Shown in pieces: positions 12,664 to 24,495 of a stretch of 64,000 nt of DNA. Position numbers and translations under genes: made by a program. The notes under the pieces were generated by a model, which saw only the letters and a list, made by a program, of their open reading frames with translations, did not search any database and was not told the origin of the DNA. How positions within the stretch are numbered: the first letter of the stretch is position 1; each line of letters begins with the position of its first letter. The stretch comes from Ceratorhiza oryzae-sativae (taxonomy: Eukaryota > Basidiomycota > Agaricomycetes > Cantharellales > Ceratobasidiaceae), in contig JARWMV010000241.1 of NCBI GenBank assembly GCA_030998015.1, forward strand, positions 248,001 to 312,000. The letters run 5' to 3'.

Positions 12664-14890
12664 CTATTGCGGCTCCAGTGTGCCCCGAACCAGAGCCATC
12701 CTCTTTGAATCCCTCGAGACGGGCACCACGCTCCGCCCGACCATCCGTCGCTGTCTGCCCATCCGCTCCTCGCCCGCTGCTGAACTAGGGCCAGTGACGA
12801 CCCAAACAGGCGCCTCCCCCACGATCCCCGGCCCACTCGGCGAAATGTGGTTGTAGTCTTTGTGGGAGACCACCACCTGGACTAGGTACTACACAGTCCA
12901 TCCATCAGCACACGACTAAAATACAACAAGACAGGAACAAATCCGTCAGACGATCTCACCTCGACTGCCATGTTCTTCCACCTAAAACTCGGCTCGACCT
13001 CCTCGGGCACACCCACCGACCCATGCAGCTTGACGATATTTCCCAAATCCACCGCACCTGGAAACGCCTCGTCCTCCTCGTCCAGATCATCTTTTGCCGC
13101 ATGACCGACGTCGACCACGACATGATCCAAGCCGACTCCGCTGTCCCCCTCGCTCCCGCTCCCGCTCGCCTCCTCCTCGGCCTCGCCATCGGCCCAGACA
13201 GCTCCGTTCCATCGCTCGGCCTCGAACACGATCCGGCTGGTCTGAGACCGACTGGACGGGGAGAGGGCGTCAAGACCCATGACGTGGGCTCGGACCAGTC
13301 GTATTCGGACCGCACCGGGGGACGAAAGCGCCGAGAGCGCGGGTGCGTGTGTGCCCCACAACAAGAGCGTGACGTTGATTTTCGATCCGGCGTGCACGGC
13401 CGTCGGACATGGTACGCCCAGCTAGCAAGGGATCCAGTCTCGGTTGAGCGACGTCTAGGCGACGGAGTGTGGAGGAGGAGGAGGAGGAGGAGGACAACGT
13501 ACCAGCCCCTCGACCTCGATCTTGCGCTCGCCGCACCACCTCCCTCGGCCTCCGAATGGTGTTAGACTCCAGCCGCCGACGTTTTCACGTTCGTATGGCC
13601 AGTCTTCTCGGGTCGGGATGAGCGGGAACGGTGCGGGTGGTGGCAAGTGGGGTTTTAATCGTTGGCGCGGTCGGTAGATGAGCGGTATCTCGATGCTGAA
13701 GGAGCTAGATGAGCTGGAGCAAAAAGGGCAAATGCAGTTGGACATACTAGTCATTAGGCTTTAATCCCTTTCGTCTGACCACCACTCCCATCTCGTATTC
13801 TATCCTCCCCATCCAATGCGGTGCACGGACGCTGTACGAAGCTGCCCATCCATCTTAGTCAACATTCATCCCACATGGTGTCCCAACGAATAAGAACATA
13901 CGAGGGATCGGCACACGAGCCAATGGCTGCGCATACACCATGCATAAGCATTCGATGCACGCCCACCTGAACGCATGAAACTCACCCTACCGGTCACATT
14001 CTTCTTCTCTTCTTGCCTCACGACCACACTGTTCGGAAACGGGTCAAATGCAAACGGCTGTTGGATATGCATTCCAACCACGAAACGGAGCACGTCATCT
14101 CGTCAGGCTCGCCGAGCTTGTTGTGCTAAAGCAGGCGGTGGGAGACTCACGAAGACATATGTCCCAGGCTGAAACGTCCGGCCGGCCGCGAGGACCGGCG
14201 CGCGCATGGTCATTGCGTCGGGCTCGGATTCCGAAAACGTACACGCCGCTTTGAGTGAGACCTACCCATGGGAATGTCAATCATACAGACCCACTATTAG
14301 CGTGGGATACGACACGAGCACTCACCCAGACATGAATCGAATCTATCGACTCGGGCTTGGTAATCGAAAGCCGAACTTCGCCCGTCACCGAAGCTGCGTC
14401 GGGGACGTTAATTGACCCCACCAGCAGAGGGCAATGGAATATACTCACTCCCTCCGTAAAAAATAACCCCCTTTTCGCCTACGTCGCCGAAATGGTTGAC
14501 CAACAGGCTGAGTTTGGGCTGCCCACCCTCGTCCACTGTTCTGACGAGCGCAACACCTGACGCTCGTGCTCGCTCGTCACACATTTCCACGCCATCGACC
14601 ATACGTAGTTCCGGATCTCGCGAGGCGAAGGCCGGTTTGCCGAGCTCGGATTTGGGTGCTCGCCGTCGTTTGGCTTGGCCGGGTGTCGCACCGGGTGTAG
14701 AGGAGGTGTAGAACGACGCAAGCGAGGCGGCAAACGTCTTGACCGAAGCCATGGACCGAATGGAGCGTGCATATGCTGATTTCTTGGTGGGGACAGGCAG
14801 AGGCGGTGGTGGTGCAGTGCTGGTCTGGGCATCGGGCCTGAGGTTGTGTCGGGAGGCGCGAGTCTTGAGCGCCTGGCGGAGAAGCGACAT
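12664..14890 (-). CDS. Arrestin-like (alpha-arrestin family) protein
   Basis: Eight exons in my model: 14890-14449, 14393-14326, 14261-14151, 14057-13991, 13841(or 13853)-13748, 13695-13503, 13421-12960, 12888-12664; about 553 residues. After a Ser/Pro-rich N-terminus, the arrestin sandwich is visible as beta-strand blocks: GEVRLSITKPESIDSIHVWV, APVLAAGRTFQPGTYVFPFAF, PNSVVVRQEEK, RIEYEMGVVVRRKG, EIPLIYRPRQR, LPPPAPFP, ENVGGWSL..FGG, then LGVPCPTAVHAGSKINVTL and VSHKDYNHISPSGPG. Family members act as adaptors between membrane cargo and ubiquitin ligases. The acceptor of exon 5 and the short intron before exon 6 are uncertain. One intron carries a GGA/TCC repeat. No obvious PY motif was identified. 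Confidence 0.82.
13471..13494. repeat. (GGA)8 trinucleotide repeat inside an intron
   Basis: Eight perfect GGA units, read as TCC on the coding strand, lie in the arrestin gene's intron at 13422-13502. There the pyrimidine strand lies mid-intron, upstream of the acceptor. Confidence 0.9.
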
Positions 14891-15162
14891 TGGTGGCAAT
14901 AGGCATACAGACGGGACAAGTCCATCGCTGCTATGTATAGTCGCTGCGCGGGCAAGTGTGCCATGTGCAGTGCTCCATGTGCAAGACAAGAACCGCTTGT
15001 CACATGGCTCACCTGCCCATTTCCAATCTCGTCCCGCCTCCGATAGGTTCTAGCGTGAATCGAATCCCGCGCCCGATGCTACAACCCGATCACACACAAC
15101 ACCCAGTTGCCAACCGCAACCCTTGGCTTCGGCTAATGTGGGTAAAATTAAATCATCCTTGC

Positions 15163-16437
15163 TTAAGCGTACATGCCCCGCACGACCACGTTCTGCCTGA
15201 TTCTTTCCACGTCGCCCACCCGGCCCACCTCGAGCAGCTCAAGCCCGCACCGCGCGATTTCTTCCTTGACACTCTCATCCCGGTGCCTGATCCATGGCAT
15301 CATCACCCCAAAGCTCATCACGTCCCGCCCGGCCGAGAGCGCAATCTGAACCTCGTCCAGAGCAAAATGCGCGTTGTACTTGGCCATAAAATTTTCCATG
15401 AGCTTGAAATCAGACCCCCGAGATGGGTAGATGTGCGCAACGCTGTGCGCGGCAGTCGCAAAGTGCGCCACATCGAGTTCGGGTCGGGCACACCGGGTCG
15501 TCTCCCAATCAATAATATACAGTCGGAGTTTAGGCTCGGTTAGAACCAGGATGTTGTCTGATTCACATGCGACGGGGGAGTCAGCTTTCAAGGCGTCAGG
15601 TCCCACAAAGCTGCATGCTCACCAAACCAAAAATCTGCCATGGCGATCACGCTCCCGCCCTTGGCCGCATCGGCCATGCCCTGCTTGACCATGTCGTCCA
15701 TCCAATCCTGCTTCATCCCGTACTTTTCAGCCGTGGCAGTCATCAGCCAGTACCGTATCCCAAGCACAGTCTCTCTCGATACTTGATTTTCCAAAAACCG
15801 CTTTCGGAGCGCTTCTTGCTCGGGCTGTGATCCCCACTTGTGGAACCGGCCCATGAAATCGCCCAGAGCTGCACCCAACTGCGCCGAGACAGACTCGATT
15901 GTTCCAGCTTCGAATGCTTCGATCAACACGGACGAGAGCGTCCGAGCCGGGACAAGGTCTGTCATAATCAACGTATACGTCTCGGGATCAAAATGCAGCA
16001 CGCGCGGCAGCTGGATTGTACTCTCGGGCGTAAAAAGCTCAGACCGACAAATCGCTTCCAACGCTTCATGCTCGAAAATCTAACCCGCGAATCAATAACA
16101 GTGGCAGGATGGGACACGGATATATATATATACAAGCACATGCACGCACCATTCGCTCCTGGCCCAAAATCAACGTTCTGCTCGACGCGGCGTACCCCAA
16201 ACAATGTTTCACCACCACGCTCTTCTCCCCACCTGCTTCTGGATCCTTCAGCACCACGCGGTAGGTGTACCCCGAATGGCCGCCGCTGAGCGTCTGCACA
16301 TCCGCAGCTGCGAACTTGGTGGGAGCAAGATACGCGATCAGGCCTTCTGGGTTCGTCAAGTCGACCGGTGGATTGACCACGGTCGGGGCGTCGGCGGGAG
16401 ATGGCACGATATCAAACGGCGAAGGTTGAGCAGCCAT
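15163..16437 (-). CDS. Phosphotransferase-like kinase (APH family)
   Basis: Three exons (16437-16150, 16079-15623, 15557-15163) give 379 residues. The family (aminoglycoside phosphotransferase/choline kinase fold) transfers phosphate from ATP to small molecules. N-lobe features are LSGGHSGYTYRVVL, a glycine-rich loop, and KSVVVKHCL with the likely ATP lysine. A hinge segment reads LIMTDLVPARTL. The catalytic loop is spliced as MADFWFDNILV and the metal-binding motif is IIDWE. The usual loop is H-G-D-x4-N; here Asp and Asn are kept, but the His position is Met. The substrate cannot be told from the sequence. All borders are GT-AG and the frame is intact. Confidence 0.85.
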
Positions 16438-17327
16438 TGAAATGTAAATCGCAAAATACAAAGATTCGAGCTAAACCTCAAAGATCGAAGCACAGAATAG
16501 GGGGGGGGTTGTTCCGAGAAGTCCGATGGGTTTCGGTTGGCGCACAATTTATCGTTGGCTCCCCCGAAGCCATGACTTTCGAAGGAGATGAGCCTTGAGA
16601 TTCATCGCCGACGCAGTCGCACAAGCCGAGTGGCGACCGGGCGTCGAGTCAAGCCAAGACATCCTTATTTAGTTTGGTTTTCGGCACGTGTTGTGAGGAG
16701 TCAAGAACAGGATCGAGTCAGGCGTTGGTGGTGATCAACGACACAAATATGGTTGGTCACCTCCACGTGATTATGTGAGTCTGCTCTCCTGTTCTCTTCT
16801 CTTTTACCCCTTGGATATGCTTTCTCTATGCGCGGTTTGACCTCGTTTTCATGTAGGCATATTAAAGATACTATCCAAGGGATCTAGATGATTACACACT
16901 CGTCAAGATTCCTCGAGGTGGGGGCTGTATGGGATGCATATCGTCCTACCAGAGCCAACACGGTAGTGGTTTCTACAACCGCTCGTTCGCTACATGCTCG
17001 CTGTTTTGATGCCATCTGTCGAATTGCTGCTTCATGGATCTTTGCCCACAGCGACATCTTGAAGCACCAAACCACTGGCCCACTCACAGGCCTTCGCTGG
17101 TGTATATGATAATCGCAATTTGGCAAGTGAAGGTAGAGCAGCAGTACATCGAAGTCACGATTATTTGTCCAATTTTGATCCCTTTTACTTGACCAGTGAC
17201 AAACAGAAACACGTATGGGAAAACGAAAACCACAGCCTAATAAATTGCTAACTGACCCAAACGCCACACGCGCCCGTTGCGAAACAGGCTTTCGCTTGGG
17301 GCCCATCAGCGAGCATAAAGCAGAAGT
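16438..17327. other. Intergenic, possible unsupported short frame
   Basis: About 890 bases. A minus-strand open frame of about 140 residues spans 16884-17306, but it matches nothing I recognise and carries no splice logic, so it is not called. A G run lies at 16500-16508. Confidence 0.4.
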
Positions 17328-18948
17328 CTACGGAAGTCCCAAATCAGCTCGCTCAAAAAGGCTTCTGTAATATGCTTGTCTGCGTATAAAATTGGTTGAT
17401 ATCCTACACTCTACTCCTGGATGCATATCTTGGAGGTGCTCTCGATTCTTTTCCCCGATTTCAGTCTGGGGACAGTCTAAGCGCACGCATTGAATGCCTG
17501 TTCTGATGATGAATCTGCTTGCACACTCCTTCCAGCACGAGGACCCTACAAGGATGAGCTGAGTTTGACGAGCGCCAAATGCATTCAACCCTCTGGCTTT
17601 TAGGTCTTCTGTGTCGCAAATTGCGTCAAAAGGGTACAGATTTTCGAAAACAAGGATACGGAGAAAAGGAAGTAGGATTGCAAGCGATGGGCATTGGAAA
17701 TGGGTATCAATCAGATGTAATGTGGTAATGGGGAAACCACTAAGAAAGCTCGACAGGGTGCCTCCTATTTCCCCGCTATGTATCTGGAGGCATACAGAGA
17801 GGTCGGTGGAAAACCTTGGTAACCGGATCAGCGATAACAACTGCTCCAGGCTGTCCTCAGACAGTTTTATGTTGAGCACTCTTAGGTGCTCGAGTGGAGT
17901 TGGGGTGGAAGGACACCAGTCAGCAGTCTGGACGATTTCAACATTTCCCAAAAGGACCAGAACCATTGATGCTCGGACTGGCGGCAAGAACACGAGTCAG
18001 ATCATAGGTAGATATACTATATCCCGGGTAGCTCGCCAGTGATCGACGCATATTTGTCTGGACTGAGGCTCAGTTCAAGCTCCACAAGCCCAGAGCACAC
18101 TGAAATATCCCAGGTGGGTGCCAAGCGATACATCCGAAGTCCGGAGAGCGTCTGGAGCATGAGTTGTGCACGCTCCGACGAATGTACTTCGGGACCCAGC
18201 ACAAATTCCACATCATCGTATTGTGATATAGATAGAAATCGAGACAGATGCTTGTTGCCATGTTTGAGCCAAAAACTTAATATAACGTCTGCGCAGGAAT
18301 AGAACTCTAAGACAAGATCAAGTGAGTACATACGACCAGCATAAGGCATGAATTTGTTGATGAACCACGCTTCTTTGTAGTGGGGACTACTTTTGTAGCC
18401 CAACGGTCTCCGTGTTTTTCCGCAAGCATGCACGTGTATGTTGCTCGATTGTGCCCTTTCAAGCAGAAGCTCAGTTACACCCCGTGGCACCTGCGGCCCA
18501 ATGTCGATATGCCACCACAACTCTGATGTGTTCACAATGACTCGCGCCAATGGTAACAGACAGCCCCGTGTGAGTAAGGAAGTTCGCGGGGTATCTCATG
18601 GGGTCTGTTGAACTCTTGCAGACAGTAGTGCGTACCCGTAAAGGCGAAGATGCGAGTCAGGACTTCCAACAGAAGCGAGTTTATGGGAATCAAAGATGCC
18701 GATTTGTTCCTCAACTTTCGAACAGACGCACGAAGGTCGCGAAGCATGCGCTCTTCTTCCTTGAGCGTTTTGATCTCTTGGTCAATTGTTACGCGAGCGT
18801 GTTCGACTGCTGGCTCGTCGGACGAGCGCGCGCAGACGTCAAGTAGATCATTGCAAGCGAATGAATAATCCATTATTGCGCTGGTAAGTTGAGCGCGCAT
18901 GGATTTCCAATCAATTAAAGCGGAACGAACGGTAGGTGTGACCTCCAT
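17328..18948 (-). pseudogene. F-box-like protein, decayed tandem copy
   Basis: This tandem paralogue of the gene at 19889-21513 aligns along its whole length. It starts MEVTPTVRSALIDWKSMRAQ, has a coiled segment, then an F-box-like stretch (INSLLLEVLTRIFAFTG), then leucine-rich C-terminal blocks such as TPLEHLRVLNIKL and LPRFSTDLSVCL. The frame is broken at least three times relative to the paralogue: one base is lost near 18540 (after the HW-R block), one gained near 18018, and one gained near 17968. Between the breaks the translation resumes in register. Family knowledge: such proteins usually recruit substrates to SCF ubiquitin ligases. This copy is unlikely to make a full product. Confidence 0.75.
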
Positions 18949-19888
18949 CTCTGGAACGACTGAGGCGAAACCCATTTTTGGTATCAGTATGCATTTGTAC
19001 ATGGCGCTTTAACCAACACCTATGATAAGATCTTGCTAGCTCGACTGCAAAATCGGGACGAAGACTCAGCGCGAGTTGGGATGGTGGATAATTGCAAGCA
19101 CTGGGGCCTCGCTGATGGGTACGTGTATCATTCCATATCTGGCACATGATAAATTTAGCTGTAGGTGTTTTTTATATAACATTTTATTTATCATGTCACA
19201 TTAGTTGTTTAGACATCAAATCAGTATATTACAGATTCGGAAGAAGGGATAAATTTGCAAGGTAGTTCTACCTGGACAAGGATGCTGGTGCCAGCATGGA
19301 ATATCCAAACATCGTCCACATTACTGCTGGTTGAGAGAAGGATCGACGATAATTTGATTCAGATTTTAACTCTGGCCGTGACGGCCTTTCTTTTTGCACC
19401 GTGAGAAATGTTTTCACCCCCGAAACCGACCCAACACACTTGGAACCTGTGTATCTCATACTACTGGCACTGTAAGCCGATTTAATGTGGAAATTGCACA
19501 CTCCTCCAAGAAAAGCGAACATTCCTGACCATGGAATTAGATATGAACGCTTTTACTTTCCCTTGGATTTGTCTGAAGCCAGAAACTCCTCGCTATGTTA
19601 GTGGCCCCGCATCAGGGTCAACTGCTTAGAAACTACCGGTAGGCATTAGTTTATTTCGTCATTATGAGTGCGATCCAGCCTTCCTGGGTTTCCAGAAAAA
19701 ACGGTTTTCAAGTGCCATGGCTTGGCTCACTATTGTTATGCCCCTGATCCAGCGATCATATACATTGTTGTTACAGAACTGACTCATCGAGTTTAACTAC
19801 CAGTGGCAAAACACTTCTAAATGTATAGAACCTTTTTACATATGTATATATTCCTAAGGACTCCTACACGATGAGCGAAACCTCAAGG
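18949..19888. other. Intergenic between the tandem F-box-like copies
   Basis: About 940 bases, AT-rich, with no supported gene. It would contain the promoter of the decayed copy and the 3' flank of the other. Confidence 0.45.
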
Positions 19889-21513
19889 CTAGTTGAAAAC
19901 CTTAGGGCGGTAGTAGTCTCGTTCGTAAATAGAACAGCTTGATAGGCTACACTCCAGTTCAGGATGAATTTGTAGCAGGGCCTTTTGGATATGTAACCAT
20001 CCCACCGAGAAAGCTTCAACGCCGACCGGAGAATCAATTTCTATGCGCACGTCGTTGATACCTGTCCTAGTGACGAATGTGCTGATGCACACATGATCCA
20101 TTCGGCACGACAGAAGTATGAGCCGAGTCCGGCGGGCCCCGAACGCATTTAGCCCGCCGGATATCGCGTCCTCTACAACGGGTGGTGCGTCAAACGGAGA
20201 TAGGTTTTCAATAACCAGCACACGGAGATATGGGAGTAGGATTGGTAGAGATGGGCACTGCGTATTTGTATTCAGGCCCCTATGCTCATAACCCTTGAAA
20301 AGGTGTAGTGTAGTAACAGGGGCGTTGTCAAGAAAACTTGAGAGTGTGTCTCCGATGTCTTTGTCACGTATCTCAATGCATATAGAGAGGTCACTAGAAA
20401 AACTTGGTAGCCTGATCAGCGATAGTATCAGCTCCAAACTTGCCGGGGGGACTTGTAGGTTCAACACCCTTAGATGCTCGAGCGGAACTGGCACCGAGGA
20501 ACAGTAGTTGGCCGTCTGGCAAATTTCAATGCCTCCCAAGAGGACCAAAACACACATGGCCGGACTGGCAGCAAGAACGAGAGCTAGATCGTCAGTAGAT
20601 ACGGTATACGCTGCGGTGTTTCTCATCCGGAGGTCCAGTTCAAGCTCGACAAGCGCCGAGCAAGCCGAAATATCTCGTATGGGGGCAAAACCGCGCATAC
20701 AGATCCCAGAGAGTGTCTGAAACATATCTTGTGCGTGCCGCGACGAGAGTATGTCTGAATCTAGCTCGAGCTCGTTTATCCAACCGCTTGACAATGAGAG
20801 AAACCTGGATAGGTGCATATTATCTTGGCTGAACCAAAGGCTCAATGCGCTGTTTATGAAATCGCACTGAGAGGTAGTTCCCAGGACTAGGTCTAGTGCA
20901 TATATGCGATCAGCGTAAGGAGCAATTGCGTCGGCGAGCCATGTTTGTTTATGATCGAATCTAATTGAAGGTCTGACGAGGGATGTTTCACGGGCATGCA
21001 CATATATTGGACTAGATTCTGCCCGCTCAACCAGAAGCTCGGTTACACCCTGTGGGACACCCGGCCCCATGTCAATATGCCACCATAAACTTGGGGTGTT
21101 CAGAATGAGCTGTCGCCAACGGTAGCAGACAGCCCATGCGAGTAGGGAAGCTCAACGGGTACGTCATCTGGTCTGTTTCGTTGTAGACAATAACGGGTAC
21201 CTGTAAAGGCAAAAATGCGAGCCAGTACTTCGGAGGGAAGTATGTTGATTCGAACAAGATGTTTCGACCCGTTCCTAAGCTTTCCGGCGGACCTGCGAAG
21301 ATTACATAACATGTTTTCGTCCCCTTCGAGCGCTTCGAGCTCATCATCAATCGCTACTTGGGCACGCTCGACCGCTGGCTTGTCAGATGAGCGCGCACAA
21401 ACGTCGAACAGGGTGTCACAAGCGGTCGCGTAAGACATTATTGCACCCCTTAACTGAGCGCGCATAGCTTTCCAGTCATTGAGAGCAGAATAAACGGTAG
21501 GTTCAACCTCCAT
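19889..21513 (-). CDS. F-box-like / leucine-rich protein, one frame break
   Basis: The reading starts at ATG 21513 (MEVEPTVYSALNDWKAMRAQ). It runs through a helical region and an F-box-like motif (LPSEVLARIFAFTGTRYCLQ), then a long C-terminal part with regularly spaced leucines (LEHLRVLNLQV, LPSFSSDLSICIEI, TTLHLFKGYEH), about 541 residues if continuous. One base is missing at about 21133, in a GGG run: the paralogue has GGGG, which restores SHGAVCY before the next conserved block, a run of Trp-rich residues ending WWHIDMGPGVPQG. There is no intron in the gene. The break may be a consensus error or an inactivating mutation. The probable role is substrate binding for a ubiquitin ligase, by family only. 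Confidence 0.7.
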
Positions 21514-22157
21514 CGGCGATCACCAGAGCGGGGGGTGACGGTTAGGTGTAGCGTAGATTCGGTGTCGGTATGCGACCGGCTTCAGTTACGAGAATGATAA
21601 AAGCTATAAAGTGTGGTCACAGATTCAGCAAGGCCACTATGGTGGGAGAATGCAGTTTTCGCATCTCGGCCATCAACCACGTGTTCCAAAGTCTGTTCCC
21701 ATAAACGGAGGATCGATGTATCGCCGACTTTTTTACCCTGATTTCTTCACCTGGCTGGCTGTTTATATATTGATATACAATCGATTATACCTCCCCGCCG
21801 ACTAGGAAGGATAACAGGCCTGCAGGATGGCTTCGGGTAAACATCCGAGGGGTTTTCAAGTCGAGCACGCTACACCCCAATCAAAGATAGCAAACTGTCT
21901 TCAAAAATATCGGTGGGGTACTCGTTGGAGCTGAACGCGTTGGATCTTCAATGATAGAGAACTCCAGGCTTGGCAATTTCCAGGTGCAATCGATTCACGC
22001 GACCGCCAGTGTTGATGTATGCGGTTTTACTTGGACACTTCCTTGTTTGAAGTTGTAAAACAAAATTATGGATTGCTATTAATAAATATGGAGCGCTGTA
22101 CGCGGGAATTTCATGGGATATTGCGCGCAGCGGGCACCAAGCCTGTTCCCAGCAAAA
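21514..22157. other. Intergenic, nothing supported
   Basis: About 640 bases between the F-box-like gene's start and the permease stop codon. Short frames only. Confidence 0.45.
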
Positions 22158-24100
22158 CTATGGTAACCCGGAGACCCCGGTGGCGGCATGCCTAGACGAG
22201 GTCGAAGCACCACTATCGGGGCTTTCAAGTGGTCCAGGGTCGTTCGCGATGAAATCTTCCTGTGGCTCATTCGATAATTCTAGGAAGACACATCAGTCTC
22301 ATCAACCAAAGATGGGTGTGGAGACAATAGCTTGCCTTCAAGCGTTCGCCCTTTGGTTTCCTCGATCAAGAAGGTAGCGAAGAACCCGGTAAGCATGAAG
22401 ATAGCGAATATATCCAGAACGCGTTGGATGAACAAACCAGAGTTGGACGCTCCATCCCCTTTTCTTAAGAGAGCGAAACCAATCTGGGCGACAATGGCAC
22501 CGAATTTGCCTAAGTCGAGATAGTAGCGTTTCAGAAACCGAAATATACGGAGAAATCATAGTAAAACTTGCCAGAGGCTGCTGAGATACCATGCGCTGTC
22601 GAACGGTAGCGAGTTGGGAAGGCCTCACCCGGCACGATGAATGTAGTCGTGTTTGGCCCAAAATTTTGGAAAAAGTTGGCCAAGCAGTACAAGAAAACAA
22701 ATGCCTTCTTTGCGGCTGGGGTTGTATAAATTATTTTGTCATACCCAATTCCCATGCATAAGAAAATGACTGTGTATGCTCGTCAGTTAAGCGCCGAACC
22801 TCCAGGTTCATTCGACTTACCGGTTAACACCGCAAACCCCATGAACTGAATGGGTTTACGTCCCCAGCGATCGATAAACAAAAAGGTAACCCAGTATCCA
22901 GGGATGAGTCCACCAGCGCTCAGAATGATGTTGCCAATTGACACGTTGTGAAGAGTCTGGTATGCCTTGAGTTGCCTATTGGTACTGGACGAGTCTCCAA
23001 AGCCGATAGTCGTGAGTACAATCGATGCATTGAGCCCAAGCCCATAAAATGCAACGTCAAGTGCAAACCAAGAGTATGCAGTACCAAGGAGCACTTTGCC
23101 ATTTTTCCACTGGCCAAAGTGGCGTGCAAAGTCACGGCGCGATGCCTTGGGCGCTTCAACACGCTCTACGGCCGCATCGGGGTCGATTATGTGGCTACCA
23201 GTAGTTAAGAAGGTGCTGACATTCTGAGAAGCCTGTCGCACGTTTCGTTCTACGTCCATGGTGAAGCGTGGCGTTTCCGGCATAGTGAGACGGAAGTAGA
23301 GAGTGACCACCGCGGGAACGGCACCGAAACCAATGAGTATGCGCCAACAATCGTCGACAGAATCAAAGGTTGTGGGGCCGTTGACGATAGTCGATTTATA
23401 GGACTCGGTGATGATAAGTGCGACGAGAGCAGCCCCAAAGTTGCCAAATCCTTGCATGGCGAAGACAGCGGTCATCATGCGACCACGGATTCGAGTTGCT
23501 GAAAATTCGGAGGTAATGACTGCCGAAAGGGGGTACTGAAGTATTGTAAGAAGATACAAACTCTATCAGAACGGCAAGGTACGCACGTCACCCCCAACGC
23601 CGACACCCATGATGAAGCGCCATATGACCAGTGGAGTGATGATACCGAAACTTCGTCCTTGACCTGAAATGGCCTGGCCGATCGTACCAATGATTACTGT
23701 AACTTGTTGAGTGTGCGTTTGTGGGAGTGTTCAAACAGACCCACTAATAATTAGTTCAACGCCATAAATTCTCTTACGACCGACCACGTCTGCGAGCCAC
23801 CCGAACAAAAGTTGGCCGATAAGTGTGCCGATTGGCGTAGCCACTTTGATGCCAAGATCCTGGTTGGCAGAGAGAACACCATCGTTGCCGTAGACAATGC
23901 CGATCATCGTGGCTCCAATAGTGATCGCGAAGACGTCGTAGGCATCGGTGAAGAACCCAACCCCTGCCACCAAGCATGCCTTGAGATGGAACCGGCTGAA
24001 AAAATTCAGCTCTTTATCGGCGCTATTTGTGGACAACTCACGAGAATTTCGCCTCGTCCACCTCGCGGAGGGCAGCCCGACGGCGTTCATTGTAGGACAT
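22158..24100 (-). CDS. PHO84: High-affinity phosphate:H+ symporter (PHO84 type MFS)
   Basis: Seven exons (24100-24042, 23995-23745, 23696-23587, 23535-22821, 22769-22572, 22509-22336, 22279-22158) give 542 residues of a 12-helix MFS transporter. PHO84-class motifs are plain: [40 protein letters not shown], the loop block [70 protein letters not shown] and ETKGRTLEE. It would import inorganic phosphate at the plasma membrane. Two introns have GC donors: 22510-22571 (GCAAGT) and 22280-22335 (GCAAGC). No GT site restores the conserved SGK-FGAI or TLEE joins. Two Pho4-type motifs lie upstream. Confidence 0.94.
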
Positions 24101-24311
24101 GGCCGCAGCATTCGAAGTCTGCCTGCTCAGTGCGAGGAGATGCCTGACACTGGAGCTAGGTGATGAAGTGACCTTGTCGTTCGGTCTGCTCGACATGGCA
24201 GGGGATGGGAGGTACAATCGGCAGTCTGTGGGATGTATGCTCCCTACTTATGCTTGAGCAGAGCTCGCACACCGTGCCCACATCCGCCCCAACTAATCGA
24301 CGCGCGACATT

Positions 24312-24331
24312 CGCAAACGTTTGCGCACGTT
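24312..24331. promoter_or_regulatory. Perfect 14-bp palindrome next to a CACGTT core
   Basis: CGCAAACGTTTGCG at 24312-24325 is a perfect palindrome, followed directly by CACGTT at 24326-24331. It lies about 210 bp upstream of the phosphate permease start codon. CACGTT is a low-affinity Pho4 site in yeast; use in this fungus is inferred. Confidence 0.4.
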
Positions 24332-24489
24332 CGTGCATTTTGAGACGCCTTTATTACTATTTGAGGCTAGTAGAGGGGGTGAGTCGCCTCAGAGATATCC
24401 ACAGCTTGACGATACAGAGCGAAAGTAGATTCCTTCCGGCGCTTGCAGCAGCAGATCAACAGAGACCCTGTCCGAACGTGCGATATTCC

Positions 24490-24495
24490 CACGTG
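24490..24495. promoter_or_regulatory. CACGTG E-box upstream of the phosphate permease
   Basis: A CACGTG hexamer lies 390 bp upstream of the permease ATG. Pho4 and its fungal bHLH relatives bind this core in phosphate-responsive promoters. Presence is seen; function is inferred. Confidence 0.35.

Noticed and set aside
15840..16289. Plus-strand open frame of 149 codons
   Set aside because: It is antisense to the well-supported APH-family kinase exons.
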